Source: Pantoea eucalypti (GTDB taxonomy: Bacteria > Pseudomonadota > Gammaproteobacteria > Enterobacterales > Enterobacteriaceae). Taken from it: 64,000 nt of DNA. The DNA is taken from positions 1,550,001-1,614,000 of the forward strand of contig NZ_CP045720.1 in the NCBI RefSeq assembly GCF_009646115.1. The letters are read 5' to 3'. Below the pieces are notes generated by a model, which saw only the letters and a list, made by a program, of their open reading frames with translations, made no database searches and was not told the DNA's origin. This document shows, piece by piece, positions 42,582 through 52,290 of the stretch (the first letter of the stretch is position 1; each line of letters begins with the position of its first letter). The translations under genes were made by a program, and so were the position numbers.

Positions 42582-43859
42582 ATGAAACTGGAATCGTTCT
42601 GGCAGGCCACCGCTCCCGCCTTTACCGGCGCCGCCCGCGAACCGCTGCCCGCACAGGCGGACGTAGTGGTGATTGGTGGCGGCTTCACCGGTGTCTCGGC
42701 GGCGCTTAACCTGGCGCGCCGCGGCATCAGTGTGGTGCTGCTGGAGAGTGGTGACGTGATGAGCCAGGCTTCGGCGCGCAACGGCGGCCACTGCAACACC
42801 GGTGTAGCGCAGAACTTCGCCTCGCTGGTGGCAAGTCAGGGCCTGGAACAGGCCAGCCGCTTCTATCGGGCGTTCGACGATGCGGTGAGCTATGTCCAGC
42901 AACTGATCCAGGATGAAGCCATCGACTGTGACTTCCGGCTGTGCGGCAAGCTTAAGCTCGCCAGCAAAGCGTCGCACGTGGCCGGACTGCGGGAGGCGTA
43001 TGAACTGATGCGTCGCACTGTGGACCCGGAGATCGAACTGCTCGACAAAACGGCGGTGCGCGACGAGATCGCCAGCGACGATTTCCACGGCGGCCTGCTG
43101 CAGAAACGGGGCGGTCAAATGCACATGGGTAAGTTTGGCGTCGGGCTGGCTGAAGCCGCTGCACGAAGCGGGGCGAAGATTTTTCCGCATCACGCGGTAA
43201 CGAAGTTAGAGCGACTCAAAGGCTATCAGCACCGGATACACACGGCGCAGGGCACCATTGTGGCGGATAAAGTCCTGATGGCGACCGGCTGCTCCAACGT
43301 CGGTCCTTTCCCCTGGTTTCAGCGCCGCATTGTGCCGGTCGGCAGCTTTATTGTGGTGACCGAAGCGCTGGACCCGACGCTGCTGCGCCAGGTGCTGCCC
43401 AACAATCGGACTTACGTCACCTCGCTGAATATCGGCAACTACTTTCGTACGACTGCTGACAGCCGTCTGGTGTTTGGCGGCCGTGCCCGTTTTGCCGTCA
43501 GCAACCCGACATCCGATTCGCGCAGCGGCGAGATCCTGCGCCGTGCCATGACGCAGATGCTGCCGCAGTTGGGACAGGCAGCGGTGGAGTACTGCTGGGG
43601 CGGCATGGTCGACATGACCGCCGACCGTCTGCCGCACGCGGGTGAACAGGATGGTCTGTTCTATTCGCTGGGCTACAGCGGTCACGGCACGCAGATGTCG
43701 GTGTGGATGGGGCGGGTGATGGCCGATCTGCTGACCGAAAAGCGCACTGAAAATCCCTGGCAGCGCGACACATGGCCCGCGCTACCCGGTTATCACGGCA
43801 AACCATGGTTTTTACCGCTCGCAGGACTCTATTACAAAGCAAAGGATCGCCTTTCATAA
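42582..43859 (+). CDS. FAD-dependent amine/amino-acid oxidoreductase (PuuB-like, DAO family)
   Basis: A 425-residue flavoprotein of the DAO family. The N-terminal dinucleotide fold is VVVIGGGFTGVSAALNLARR with the ribose-binding Glu in VVLLESG, followed by SARNGGHCNTG, which resembles PuuB (gamma-glutamylputrescine oxidase). The C-terminal part has YCWGGMVDMTADRLPHAG and YSLGYSGHGTQMS, the usual FAD-closing segment. ATG 42582 follows TGAGGAAC; the longer frame overlaps the HAD gene. Probable role: oxidise a C-N bond to an aldehyde for the dehydrogenase upstream. Confidence 0.9.
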   Translation: MKLESFWQATAPAFTGAAREPLPAQADVVVIGGGFTGVSAALNLARRGISVVLLESGDVMSQASARNGGHCNTGVAQNFASLVASQGLEQASRFYRAFDDAVSYVQQLIQDEAIDCDFRLCGKLKLASKASHVAGLREAYELMRRTVDPEIELLDKTAVRDEIASDDFHGGLLQKRGGQMHMGKFGVGLAEAAARSGAKIFPHHAVTKLERLKGYQHRIHTAQGTIVADKVLMATGCSNVGPFPWFQRRIVPVGSFIVVTEALDPTLLRQVLPNNRTYVTSLNIGNYFRTTADSRLVFGGRARFAVSNPTSDSRSGEILRRAMTQMLPQLGQAAVEYCWGGMVDMTADRLPHAGEQDGLFYSLGYSGHGTQMSVWMGRVMADLLTEKRTENPWQRDTWPALPGYHGKPWFLPLAGLYYKAKDRLS

Positions 43860-43869
43860 CGTCCCGTCG

Positions 43870-43896
43870 GGTGCTGGCCGCCAGGTCACCAGCACC
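43870..43896 (+). promoter_or_regulatory. Intercistronic hairpin before the binding-protein gene
   Basis: GGTGCTGG pairs with CCAGCACC (11-base loop). It lies 46 bases before the transporter binding-protein ATG, where such stems often protect binding-protein mRNA after processing. Confidence 0.5.
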
Positions 43897-43941
43897 GCCA
43901 GAACATCATTCCCGGTTCGCCTGACTATTGAGGGTAGAGAG

Positions 43942-45549
43942 ATGAGTAAATTTGATAATAACGATGCTGATGCGGTAAATCCGGCCCTGACGCGCATGAT
44001 CACTGAAGGCTCACTGTCACGTCGCAGCCTGATGAAAATCCTCTCCGCGGGAGCGGCGATGAGCAGCGGCCTGATCGGTTTTTCAGGGAAAGCACTGGCG
44101 GATGACAAGCCGGTTAAAGGCGGAAAACTGCGGGCAGCGATGTCGAATGCGTCAGCCACCGACACGCTCGATCCTGCCAAAAGTAACAACAGTGCGGATT
44201 ACACCCGTCAGTTTATGTTCTACAGCGGCCTGACCGAACTGGATAAAAACCTGATGGCGAAACCGGCGCTGGCCGAATCGATTGAATCCAGCGACGGCAT
44301 CACCTGGCATATCAAACTGCGTAAAGGGGTGACCTTTCACGATGGCAAACCGCTGACCGCGAAAGATGTGATCTTCTCGCTCAGCCGCCACAAAGATCCT
44401 GCCATCGCCTCAATCGCTTTTAAGCTGGCCGATCAGTTTAAATCGTTCAGTGCGGTCAATGACAATGAGGTGCAGCTGGAGCTCAACAGTGCCAACTTCG
44501 ATGTCCCTTACATGCTGGCAACACCACCGTTTTTGATTGTGAAGGATGGCACCACCGATTTCAGCAAAGGCATCGGCACCGGTCCCTTTGTCTGCAAAAC
44601 GTTTATGCCAGGTACGCGCACCATCGGCACGAAAAACCCCAACTACTACAAGCCCGGACTGCCCCATCTGGATGAGGTGGAATTGATTGGTGTCACCGAC
44701 GGCGCGGCACGCGTCAATGCCCTGATGTCGGGCGATCTGCAGATAGTGTCGACACTGACCGCCGCTGACTGCAAGCGCCTTAAAGGCAGCAATGAATTTG
44801 GTGTGCTGGAGAGTAAATCGGGCATGTATACCAACCTGATCATCCGCACCGATGTTAAGCCAGGTAACAACGAAGATTTCGTGCTGGCAATGAAATACCT
44901 GCAGCCGCGCGAAATGCTGGTGAAAACCGTACTGCAGGGATACGGCGACGTCAGTAATGACACCCCGGTTCCGCCGTGGCATCCGCTTTACAACGCCGAC
45001 CTCAAGCCGCGCCCGCTCGACGTTGAAAAAGCGAAATTTCATATCAAAAAGGCAGGCATGACAGGCTCCACGGTAGAGATCATCACCACGCCGAATATCG
45101 AAGGCGCGAACGAAGGCGGACAGCTGATTCAGCAGATGGCGCGTGGGGCGGGCCTCAACGTGAAAGTACGCCGCGTGCCCTATGACGGTTACTGGTCTTC
45201 GCACTGGATGAAAGATCCGATCGGATATGGCTCGATAAACCCGCGTCCAACGCTTGATATGCTCTTTTCCCAGTTCTACCTCTCTACGGCCCCGAACAAC
45301 GAATCGGGCTGGAAAAATCCCCAGTTTGATCAACTGGTGGTCGCCGCACGCGGTGAGCGCGATCAGGCGAAACGCAAGCAGATGTATGGCGACATGCAGG
45401 CCCTGATCTATGACCACTGCGGCACGATTATCCCCACCTTTATCAGCTCCACCGATGGTTATAACAGGAAGGTTAAAGGGGTAGAGGCCTGGCCGTCGGG
45501 CATGATGATGGGTTATCGCTTCCATGAGTTTGCGTGGCTGTCAGCCTGA
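43942..45549 (+). CDS. Dipeptide/opine-type ABC transporter substrate-binding protein, Tat-exported
   Basis: A 535-residue SBP_bac_5 protein. The N terminus has a twin-arginine signal, LSRRSLMKILSAGAAMS, with cleavage about KALA|DD, so export in folded form through Tat is likely. The mature part has GITWHIKLRKGVTFHDGKPL, TAKDVIFSLSRHKDP, GTGPFVCKTFMPG and a C-terminal lobe typical of DppA/OppA. Ligands of the family include peptides, opines, nickel chelates and glutathione. It heads the transporter genes; GAGGGTAGAGAG precedes the ATG. Confidence 0.92.
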   Translation: MSKFDNNDADAVNPALTRMITEGSLSRRSLMKILSAGAAMSSGLIGFSGKALADDKPVKGGKLRAAMSNASATDTLDPAKSNNSADYTRQFMFYSGLTELDKNLMAKPALAESIESSDGITWHIKLRKGVTFHDGKPLTAKDVIFSLSRHKDPAIASIAFKLADQFKSFSAVNDNEVQLELNSANFDVPYMLATPPFLIVKDGTTDFSKGIGTGPFVCKTFMPGTRTIGTKNPNYYKPGLPHLDEVELIGVTDGAARVNALMSGDLQIVSTLTAADCKRLKGSNEFGVLESKSGMYTNLIIRTDVKPGNNEDFVLAMKYLQPREMLVKTVLQGYGDVSNDTPVPPWHPLYNADLKPRPLDVEKAKFHIKKAGMTGSTVEIITTPNIEGANEGGQLIQQMARGAGLNVKVRRVPYDGYWSSHWMKDPIGYGSINPRPTLDMLFSQFYLSTAPNNESGWKNPQFDQLVVAARGERDQAKRKQMYGDMQALIYDHCGTIIPTFISSTDGYNRKVKGVEAWPSGMMMGYRFHEFAWLSA

Positions 45550-45554
45550 TCCCC

Positions 45555-45573
45555 GCCTGGCCCAACAGGCTCT
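45555..45573 (+). repeat. 19-base leader motif, copy 1
   Basis: GCCTGGCCCAACAGGCTCT, able to form a 5-bp stem (GCCTG/CAGGC), lies 16 bases before the permease ATG. An identical 19-mer lies 18 bases before the Lrp-family gene at 55021. Confidence 0.8.
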
Positions 45574-45589
45574 TTTAAGGAGTACGCCG

Positions 45590-46546
45590 ATGAACCGATA
45601 CATGATGTTCCTGATTGCCCGGCGGATTGGCGCCGGCATCCTGACTTTGCTTATCGTCTCGGCGGTGGTGTTTTTCATCACCAGCCTGCTGCCGGGTGAC
45701 GCGGCACAGATGATTCTCGGCCAGAACGCCACGCCGGAAACGGTGGCGGCGTTACGGCAGCAGCTGGGCCTCGATCAGCCTTTGCTGATGCGCTATATCC
45801 ACTGGCTGACCGGCATGGTGCAGGGCGATTTCGGCACCTCGTTTGCCAGCCATCTGCCGGTCTCACAGCTGGTGGCGCAGCGTATCCCCGCCACCTTTGA
45901 ACTGGCGGGTATCACCACGCTGATCTGCGTGCCGATGGCGCTGATCATCGGCATCATCGCGGCGATGAATCGCGGTTCCCGGCTCGATCGGGCACTGGTT
46001 ATCGGCACGATGGCGACGGTTGCGGTACCGGAATTTCTGGTGGCCACCGTGGCGGTGCTGATTTTCGCCGTCAAACTGCACTGGGTGTCGGCGATGTCGT
46101 TCGGCAGCCCGGACAGCGACCTGCTGAGCTACCTCAAAGCATACGCGCTGCCGGTGCTGACACTCTGCTGCGTGCTGGTGGCGCAGATGGCGCGCATGAC
46201 GCGGGCCGCCATTATCAATCAGCTCGACAGCCCCTATCTGGAGATGGCGCTGCTGAAAGGGGTGTCGCCGCTCCGCGCCGTGCTGCGCCACGCGCTGCCC
46301 AATGCGGTCGGCCCTATCGCCAACGCGATTTCACTCAGTCTCTCCTATCTGTTTGGCGGAGTGATCATCATCGAAACCATCTTCAGCTATCCCGGTCTGG
46401 CCAGCCAGCTGGTGGATGCGGTCAGTAACCGCGACCTGCCGGTGGTGCAGCTCTGCGTGATGCTGTTCGCCGCCTGCTATCTGGTGCTGCTGCTGGCGGC
46501 CGACATTCTGACTATCGCCTTTAACCCGAAATGGAGAAGCGCATGA
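45590..46546 (+). CDS. ABC transporter permease (DppB/OppB type)
   Basis: A 318-residue inner-membrane permease with six or so hydrophobic helices, the DppB N-terminal FLIARRIGAGILTLLIVS, the LGLDQPLLMRYIHWL periplasmic part and the EAA loop (YLEMALLKGVSPLRAVLRHA). ATG 45590 is preferred because AAGGAG lies eight bases upstream; the longer frame overlaps the binding-protein gene. Its stop overlaps the start of the second permease (ATGA). Confidence 0.92.
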   Translation: MNRYMMFLIARRIGAGILTLLIVSAVVFFITSLLPGDAAQMILGQNATPETVAALRQQLGLDQPLLMRYIHWLTGMVQGDFGTSFASHLPVSQLVAQRIPATFELAGITTLICVPMALIIGIIAAMNRGSRLDRALVIGTMATVAVPEFLVATVAVLIFAVKLHWVSAMSFGSPDSDLLSYLKAYALPVLTLCCVLVAQMARMTRAAIINQLDSPYLEMALLKGVSPLRAVLRHALPNAVGPIANAISLSLSYLFGGVIIIETIFSYPGLASQLVDAVSNRDLPVVQLCVMLFAACYLVLLLAADILTIAFNPKWRSA

Positions 46547-47394
46547 ATACTCTCTTGTTGCCCTGGCGTTTCTTTCAGTCTCTTTCCTGGTCAGGTCGGC
46601 TGGGTCTGATGATGTCGCTGTTCTGGCTTCTGATGGCGGTATTCGGCACATCGCTGGCGCCACACAGCATTGATGACATCGGCGGCGGCCCGCTGATGGG
46701 TGGCCTGACGGCGGATAACCTGCTGGGCACCGACTATCTGGGACGCGACATGCTGAGCCGTATTCTCTACGGCGCGAAATTCTCTATCGGCCTGGCACTG
46801 AGTGCGGCGCTGCTGGCCAGTCTGATCGGCACGCTGCTGGCTCTGCTGGCCGCGGTCACGGGACGCTGGCTGGAGGAGTTACTGGGCCGTGTCAATGACG
46901 CGCTGCTGGTGCTGCCAGGCAAAGTGCTGTCGCTGATGATCGTCGCGGTGTTTGGCTCCTCGTTGCCGATGCTGATCCTCACAGCGGTATTCACCTACTG
47001 GCCGGGCGCATTTCGTATCGCTTTTGCCATGGCCAGCTCGCTGCGTAGCATGGATTACGTCCGGGCTTCACGGCTGCGGGGCGAAAGCCGCTGGTATATC
47101 GCCATTCACGACATCCTGCCAAACATGGTGCACCCGATGCTGACGGATTTTGGCCTGCGCTTTGTCTATATCGTGCTGCTGCTGAGCGGCCTGAGTTTTC
47201 TCGGTCTGGGCGTTCAGCCGCCGTATGCCGACTGGGGCACGCTGGTGCGTGAAAATATGCAGGGGCTATTTGACGGTTCGCCTGCCGTCCTGATGCCCGC
47301 GCTGGCGATTGCCAGCCTGACCATTGGCGCCAACCTGTTTATAGACAGCCTTCAGGCGATGCGTCCGATGACGCTGGCGAAGGAGGGAGCATGA
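46543..47394 (+). CDS. ABC transporter permease (DppC/OppC type)
   Basis: A 283-residue permease: N-terminal DppC segment, LLGTDYLGRDMLSRILYGAK (characteristic of the C-type permease), several helices and the EAA loop (YVRASRLRGESRWYIAIHDI). GGAG lies seven bases before ATG 46543. It overlaps its neighbours by four bases on each side, consistent with tight coupling. Confidence 0.92.
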   Translation: MNTLLLPWRFFQSLSWSGRLGLMMSLFWLLMAVFGTSLAPHSIDDIGGGPLMGGLTADNLLGTDYLGRDMLSRILYGAKFSIGLALSAALLASLIGTLLALLAAVTGRWLEELLGRVNDALLVLPGKVLSLMIVAVFGSSLPMLILTAVFTYWPGAFRIAFAMASSLRSMDYVRASRLRGESRWYIAIHDILPNMVHPMLTDFGLRFVYIVLLLSGLSFLGLGVQPPYADWGTLVRENMQGLFDGSPAVLMPALAIASLTIGANLFIDSLQAMRPMTLAKEGA

Positions 47395-49055
47395 ACGTGA
47401 CACCACATACCGCCATGCCAGTGATATCGGTGGATAAACTGCGCGTCACCGCGCAGACCGATCGCGGCGAAGAGATTGACCTGGTTTCCGACATTCATTT
47501 TACCGTGCAGAAGGGAGAGGTGCTGGCGCTGATTGGCGAATCCGGCTCAGGTAAAACCACCATCGCCATGGCACTGATGGGCTATGCCCGCAGCGGTTGC
47601 CGCATTGCCGACGGTAACATTCACGTTGCTGGCACCGATGTTAACAGCCTGACGCCAGGCCAGTTACGCGCCTTTCGCGGCAACAACGTCGCCTATATCG
47701 CCCAGAGCGCGGCGGCATCGTTTAATCCGGGCATGAAGATTCTCGATCAGGTCATTGAGCCGGTGGTTATTCACGGCACCATGACGCGCAAAGCGGCGAA
47801 AGAGAAGGCCATAGGCCTGTTTCGCGAACTGGCGCTGCCAAATCCTGAGACGATTGGCGACCGTTTCCCGCACCAGGTATCGGGCGGACAGCTACAGCGT
47901 CTGATGACGGCGATGGCGCTGATTGGCGATCCGGATGTGGTGATCCTCGATGAACCGACCACCGCACTGGATGTGACCACCCAGGTGGAAGTGCTGAAAG
48001 CGTTTCGCCGCGTGGTGGTGCAGCGTGGTGTCACCGCGATTTACGTCAGTCACGATCTGGCCGTGGTGGCACAGATGGCTGACCGGATTCTGGTGCTGTT
48101 GCGCGGCAAAATGGCGGAGTATGGCAGCACGGCGCATCTGATTGGCGCGCCAAAGGCGGAGTACACCCGCTTACTGATGGATGCCGCGCGGCAGAAAGAG
48201 CGGCCCAGCAACTGGTGCCCGGCCGCTGCCGATATTCAGCCGCTGCTGGAGGTGCGCGACCTCAACGCAGGTTATGGCCCGCGTGGCAGCGACGGCCATT
48301 CGAAAGTGCGCATTCTTGAGGAGATTAACCTCAAACTGTGGAAAGGACAGGCGATTGGCATTATCGGTGAGTCAGGCTCGGGCAAAACCACCCTGGCGCA
48401 TGCCATTGCCGGACTTAATGCCCCGAGTCACGGCCACATCCTGTTTAACGGCCACTACATTGCGGGCGATATGCAAAAACGTCCTGACAACGAGCTGCGG
48501 CGCATTCAGTATGTGTTCCAGATGGCGGATACCGCACTGAATCCGGCCCACAGCGTTGAACGTATCCTGTCGCGACCGCTGACGCTGTTTCACGGCCTGA
48601 GTGGTTCGGCCCGCCAGCAGCGACTTTATCAGCTACTGGATCTGGTACAGCTGCCACGCAGCGTGTTGTGGCGGCGTCCCTGGGCACTTTCTGGCGGGCA
48701 AAAGCAGCGCGTCAATCTTGCGCGTGCCCTGGCGGCTGAACCGGACCTGATTCTGTGTGATGAAGTGACCTCGGCGCTCGATACCGTGGTTGCCGCCGCC
48801 GTACTCGACTTAATCAGCGAGCTGCGCCGTGAGCTGGGCCTCTCAGTAATCTTTATCAGCCACGACATGCATGCCGTTCGCGCGGTGTGCGACGAAATTG
48901 TGGTAATGAAGAGCGGTCGGATCGTCACTCAGCTGGCGCGCAACGACTACGACAAGCCGACCAGTGAACTCTATTTCGAGCGCCTGAAGCGCGCGGTGCC
49001 GGAACTGCGTCAGGGCTGGCTGGATGAGCATGAAGAGATTTTAAAAGCAGAGTGA
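47391..49055 (+). CDS. Fused dipeptide ABC transporter ATPase (DppD-DppF in one chain)
   Basis: A 554-residue protein with two complete ATPase domains. Domain 1: Walker A GESGSGKTT, signature VSGGQLQRLMTAMAL, Walker B VVILDEPTTALDVTTQ. Domain 2 (from about 290): Walker A GESGSGKTT again, signature LSGGQKQRVNLARAL, Walker B LILCDEVTSALDTVV (second acidic Glu kept in DE). Peptide importers usually encode these as separate DppD and DppF; the fused form is also known (GsiA-like). It energises the two permeases upstream. Confidence 0.92.
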   Translation: MNVTPHTAMPVISVDKLRVTAQTDRGEEIDLVSDIHFTVQKGEVLALIGESGSGKTTIAMALMGYARSGCRIADGNIHVAGTDVNSLTPGQLRAFRGNNVAYIAQSAAASFNPGMKILDQVIEPVVIHGTMTRKAAKEKAIGLFRELALPNPETIGDRFPHQVSGGQLQRLMTAMALIGDPDVVILDEPTTALDVTTQVEVLKAFRRVVVQRGVTAIYVSHDLAVVAQMADRILVLLRGKMAEYGSTAHLIGAPKAEYTRLLMDAARQKERPSNWCPAAADIQPLLEVRDLNAGYGPRGSDGHSKVRILEEINLKLWKGQAIGIIGESGSGKTTLAHAIAGLNAPSHGHILFNGHYIAGDMQKRPDNELRRIQYVFQMADTALNPAHSVERILSRPLTLFHGLSGSARQQRLYQLLDLVQLPRSVLWRRPWALSGGQKQRVNLARALAAEPDLILCDEVTSALDTVVAAAVLDLISELRRELGLSVIFISHDMHAVRAVCDEIVVMKSGRIVTQLARNDYDKPTSELYFERLKRAVPELRQGWLDEHEEILKAE

Positions 49056-49177
49056 GTTAGCGTGCTCTGATTTACCTGCCTGCAGAGCAGTGATGCATTG
49101 CGCAGGCGACGTACTTACGCACAGCGGCGATGTTGCCCTGCGCCAGACCCGATACTGACAACAGAGGTTATTGTGTT

Positions 49178-50509
49178 ATGCCTGCACCCATTCGTTATGT
49201 ACAGGACAGTGCGAATTTCCCTGATTCCGCCGATGTGGTGGTGATTGGCGCCGGTATTGCCGGTGCCGCAGCCACCTGGGAGCTGGCAAAGCAGGGAGTG
49301 AAGGTTGTGCTGATTGAGAAAGGCCTGGTAGGGGCAGAGCAGTCAAGCCGCAACTGGGGCTGGTGTCGACAGCAGAACCGCGATGAGCGCGAACTGCCGC
49401 TGATTATTTATGCGCTGCAACGCTGGGGTGAGCTAAATGATGAAACTGGCGAAGAGCTTGGGTTCCGGCGCAGTGGTCTGGTCTACGCCACGCAGGAAGA
49501 GTCGGACATTGCGGCCTGGGACAAGTGGATCCAGATGGCAAAGGGCTATGGCGTAAACAGTTCGATTCTCACGGCGGAGCAGGCCAAAGCAATGACGCCG
49601 GGCAGCACCACTCCGTGGCGGGGCGGTCTCTCAGCGCCGACCGACGGTCACGCCGAACCGCGCCTCGCTGCGCCTGGGCTGGTGGCGGGCGCGCTGAAAA
49701 AAGGCGCAATGCTGTTTCAGCAGTGTGCGGTGCGCGGGCTGGATATCGCTGGCGGCCGTGTCAGCGGCGTCTGGACCGAACGCGGTCTGATCAAAACCAG
49801 CCGGGTTATCTGCGCCGGCGGGGCCTGGACCTCGATGTTCTGCCGTCGTCATGGCATTGATCTGCCACTGGGCAACGTCATTGGCACCGCTTTCCGTACC
49901 CAGCCTATCGAGCAGGCGATCGCCATGCCGCTCTATACGCCGGGCTTTGCCTGCCGGCCGCAGATGGATGGCAGTTACACCGTCTCCGTCTCGGGTCGCG
50001 GGCGTCTGGAGCCAGGCGCACAGGGGCTGCGTTACGCTCGTCAGTTCTATCCCACATTCAAAAGTCGCCGCAAGAATCTCACCCTGAACCTTGGACTGTC
50101 GCCGTTCTTCAACGGCCCGGAAGCGATGGGGGGCTGGGCATTTGACCGCGAGTCGCCATTTGAGCGCATGCGTATTCTCGATCCGGCTGCCGATGCAAAA
50201 ATCGTGGAAGAGGGGCTGGCGGCGATGCGGCGTGAATACCCGGCGCTGGCGAACCTCCGGCTGGCGCAGTCGTGGGGCGGCATGATCGACAGTACCCCGG
50301 ACGCAATTCCGGTGATCTCTACCGTGGCGAAACTGCCGGGGCTGGTGCTGTCTGCAGGGTACAGCGCCCACGGCTTCGGTATCGGACCGGGAGCCGGTCG
50401 ACTGGCGGCGGATCTTGCCACCGAAGCCACCCCTATCGTTGATCCAACGCCGTACCGCTACAGCCGTCTGGTGGACGGCAGCGGACTTGAAACACCAGGC
50501 ATGATGTAA
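49178..50509 (+). CDS. FAD-dependent oxidoreductase (DadA/GlyOx-like, DAO family)
   Basis: A 443-residue flavoprotein distinct from the one at 42582. The FAD fold is VVVIGAGIAGAAATWELAKQ with VVLIEKG, then SSRNWGWCRQQNRDERELPL, which recalls D-amino-acid or glycine/sarcosine oxidases, and the closing SAGYSAHGFGIGPGAGRL. It probably oxidises an amino acid or secondary amine released from the transported compound. ATG 49178 is chosen; the ribosome-binding site AGAGG is 10 bases upstream. It lies 122 bases after the ATPase gene, the largest gap inside this gene run. Confidence 0.88.
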   Translation: MPAPIRYVQDSANFPDSADVVVIGAGIAGAAATWELAKQGVKVVLIEKGLVGAEQSSRNWGWCRQQNRDERELPLIIYALQRWGELNDETGEELGFRRSGLVYATQEESDIAAWDKWIQMAKGYGVNSSILTAEQAKAMTPGSTTPWRGGLSAPTDGHAEPRLAAPGLVAGALKKGAMLFQQCAVRGLDIAGGRVSGVWTERGLIKTSRVICAGGAWTSMFCRRHGIDLPLGNVIGTAFRTQPIEQAIAMPLYTPGFACRPQMDGSYTVSVSGRGRLEPGAQGLRYARQFYPTFKSRRKNLTLNLGLSPFFNGPEAMGGWAFDRESPFERMRILDPAADAKIVEEGLAAMRREYPALANLRLAQSWGGMIDSTPDAIPVISTVAKLPGLVLSAGYSAHGFGIGPGAGRLAADLATEATPIVDPTPYRYSRLVDGSGLETPGMM

Positions 50510-50520
50510 GGAGAGTTTTA

Positions 50521-51363
50521 ATGAGCCTGACAATACGCGCAATGACGCCAGACGATCTTGACCCGTGCTTCAGCATGACGCAGGCACTGAAATGGCCCCA
50601 CCGACGCGAAGACTGGGCGCTGGCGCTGCAGCTGGGCGAGGGCACAGTGATTGAAGAGCAGGGCAGGCTGATCGGCAGTGCCGTGCTCTGGCGCTGGGGC
50701 GACAGTGCCGCCACGCTGGGTCTGGTGATTGTCGATAACCAGCAGCAGGGGCGTGGCCTCGGCAAACAGCTGATGCTGGCGCAACTGGAAAAAGTACCGG
50801 ATTACAACGTGCGTCTGCACGCCACTGAAATGGGCAAAGGCTTGTATGAAAAGCTCGGGTTTGTCAGCTGTGGTGAGATTCGTCAGCACCAGACCCGTGA
50901 AGTCACCACGCTGCCAGACGTTGTGATCCCGGCGGGATGCCAGCTGCGCCCGGCGACACTGGCCGATCACAGCACGCTGGTGACGCTGGATCAGCAGGCA
51001 CACGGTATGCATCGCCCGACGCTTATTGCGCATTTACTGCGCGACTGTCAGACGGTGATTTTAGAGGACGCATCACAGCAGATTCAGGGCTTCGCCAGCC
51101 TGCGCCGCTTTGGGCATGGTTGGGCAATTGGCCCGGTAATCGCCGCTGACTTTGCGATCGCGCAGGCGCTGGTCGCCTCGCTGATGCAGTCGTTACAGGG
51201 TGAATTCCTGCGAATCGACACCGACGCCGCGCTGCCGATGGCGGCCTGGCTAACCTCTCTCGGTATTCCTCAGGTCGATGCGCCCACCACAATGGTGCGC
51301 GGCACGCCCTGGACACCGCAGGGTATGCAGGCGTTTGGATTGATGACGCAGGCGATGGCCTGA
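50521..51363 (+). CDS. Double-domain GNAT acetyltransferase
   Basis: A 280-residue protein with two GNAT-like halves. Domain 1 (about 1-140) has the acetyl-CoA motif LGLVIVDNQQQGRGLGKQLM (Q/R-x2-G-x-G/A) and YEKLGFVSCGE. Domain 2 (about 145-280) is a diverged GNAT/YitH-type half (FASLRRFGHGWAIGPVIAAD). It would acetylate an amine with acetyl-CoA. GGAGAG precedes the ATG; it lies 11 bases after the FAD oxidase and its stop overlaps the next start (TGATG). A second GNAT gene is at 55783. Confidence 0.85.
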   Translation: MSLTIRAMTPDDLDPCFSMTQALKWPHRREDWALALQLGEGTVIEEQGRLIGSAVLWRWGDSAATLGLVIVDNQQQGRGLGKQLMLAQLEKVPDYNVRLHATEMGKGLYEKLGFVSCGEIRQHQTREVTTLPDVVIPAGCQLRPATLADHSTLVTLDQQAHGMHRPTLIAHLLRDCQTVILEDASQQIQGFASLRRFGHGWAIGPVIAADFAIAQALVASLMQSLQGEFLRIDTDAALPMAAWLTSLGIPQVDAPTTMVRGTPWTPQGMQAFGLMTQAMA

Positions 51364-52289
51364 TGCATATCGTCTATAAATCGGAGCCTGAACGTGGGCG
51401 GATCTGGCAGCGCTGGCTGGCAGAACATGCACCTGACATTCACCTGCATATCTGGCCAGAGACCGGTGATCCAGACCAGGTTGAGGCGCTGGTTGCCTGG
51501 CAGCCTCCGGCAGACATTCCGGCGCGGTTTCCACACCTGAAACTGCTCTTCTCGGTGGGTGCCGGCGCCGATCAGTTTGACTTCAGTGCGCTGCCGCCCG
51601 ACCTGCCAGTAATCAGGATGATCGAACCGGGTCTGACGCAGGGCATGGTGGAATATGTCACCTTTGCGGTGCTCGGGCTGCATCGTGATATGCCGCGCTA
51701 TTTTCATCAGCAGCGCCAGCAGCAGTGGCTGGCACACGCGGCATTACCCGCCTCGCAGCGGCGGGTCGGCGTGATGGGGCTGGGCGAACTGGGTCAGGCC
51801 GCGTTAGCGCAACTGGTGGCGCTGGGTTTTGACTGCGCAGGCTGGAGCCGCACACCACGCCACTTTCCTGGCGTACGCTGCTGGCACGGCGCTGCTCAGC
51901 TCGCTGACTTCCTGGCCCACAGCGAAATTCTGATCTGCCTGCTGCCGCTGACCGACACGACGCGGGGTTTGCTGAACCACAGCCTGTTTAATCAGTTACC
52001 CCAGGGCGCGGCGCTGGTGCAGGCCGGTCGCGGCCCGCAACTGAACCATGACGATCTGCTCAACGCGCTGGAGAGCGGTCAGCTCCGTGCTGCCGTGATT
52101 GATGTCACCGACCCGGAGCCGTTACCTCAGGGCCATCCGTTCTGGCACCATCCCGCCATCTGGCTCACCCCTCACATCGCCAGCCAGACGCAGAATGAGA
52201 GCGCCATTGCGGCACTGCTGGAAAACCTGCGGCGCTACCAGCGTGGCGAACCGCTGCACGGTGAAATTGACCGTTCGCGAGGATATTAA
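51363..52289 (+). CDS. D-2-hydroxyacid dehydrogenase (GhrA-like)
   Basis: A 308-residue NAD(P)-dependent reductase like GhrA (glyoxylate/hydroxypyruvate reductase). The NAD fold is VGVMGLGELGQAALAQL; catalytic regions are VQAGRGPQLNHDDLL (Arg), DVTDPEPLPQGHPFWHHP (Glu) and LTPHIAS (His). It reduces small 2-oxoacids such as glyoxylate. In this operon it may remove a glyoxylate or 2-oxoacid made by the FAD oxidases (inference). Confidence 0.88.
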   Translation: MHIVYKSEPERGRIWQRWLAEHAPDIHLHIWPETGDPDQVEALVAWQPPADIPARFPHLKLLFSVGAGADQFDFSALPPDLPVIRMIEPGLTQGMVEYVTFAVLGLHRDMPRYFHQQRQQQWLAHAALPASQRRVGVMGLGELGQAALAQLVALGFDCAGWSRTPRHFPGVRCWHGAAQLADFLAHSEILICLLPLTDTTRGLLNHSLFNQLPQGAALVQAGRGPQLNHDDLLNALESGQLRAAVIDVTDPEPLPQGHPFWHHPAIWLTPHIASQTQNESAIAALLENLRRYQRGEPLHGEIDRSRGY

Positions 52290-52290
52290 G

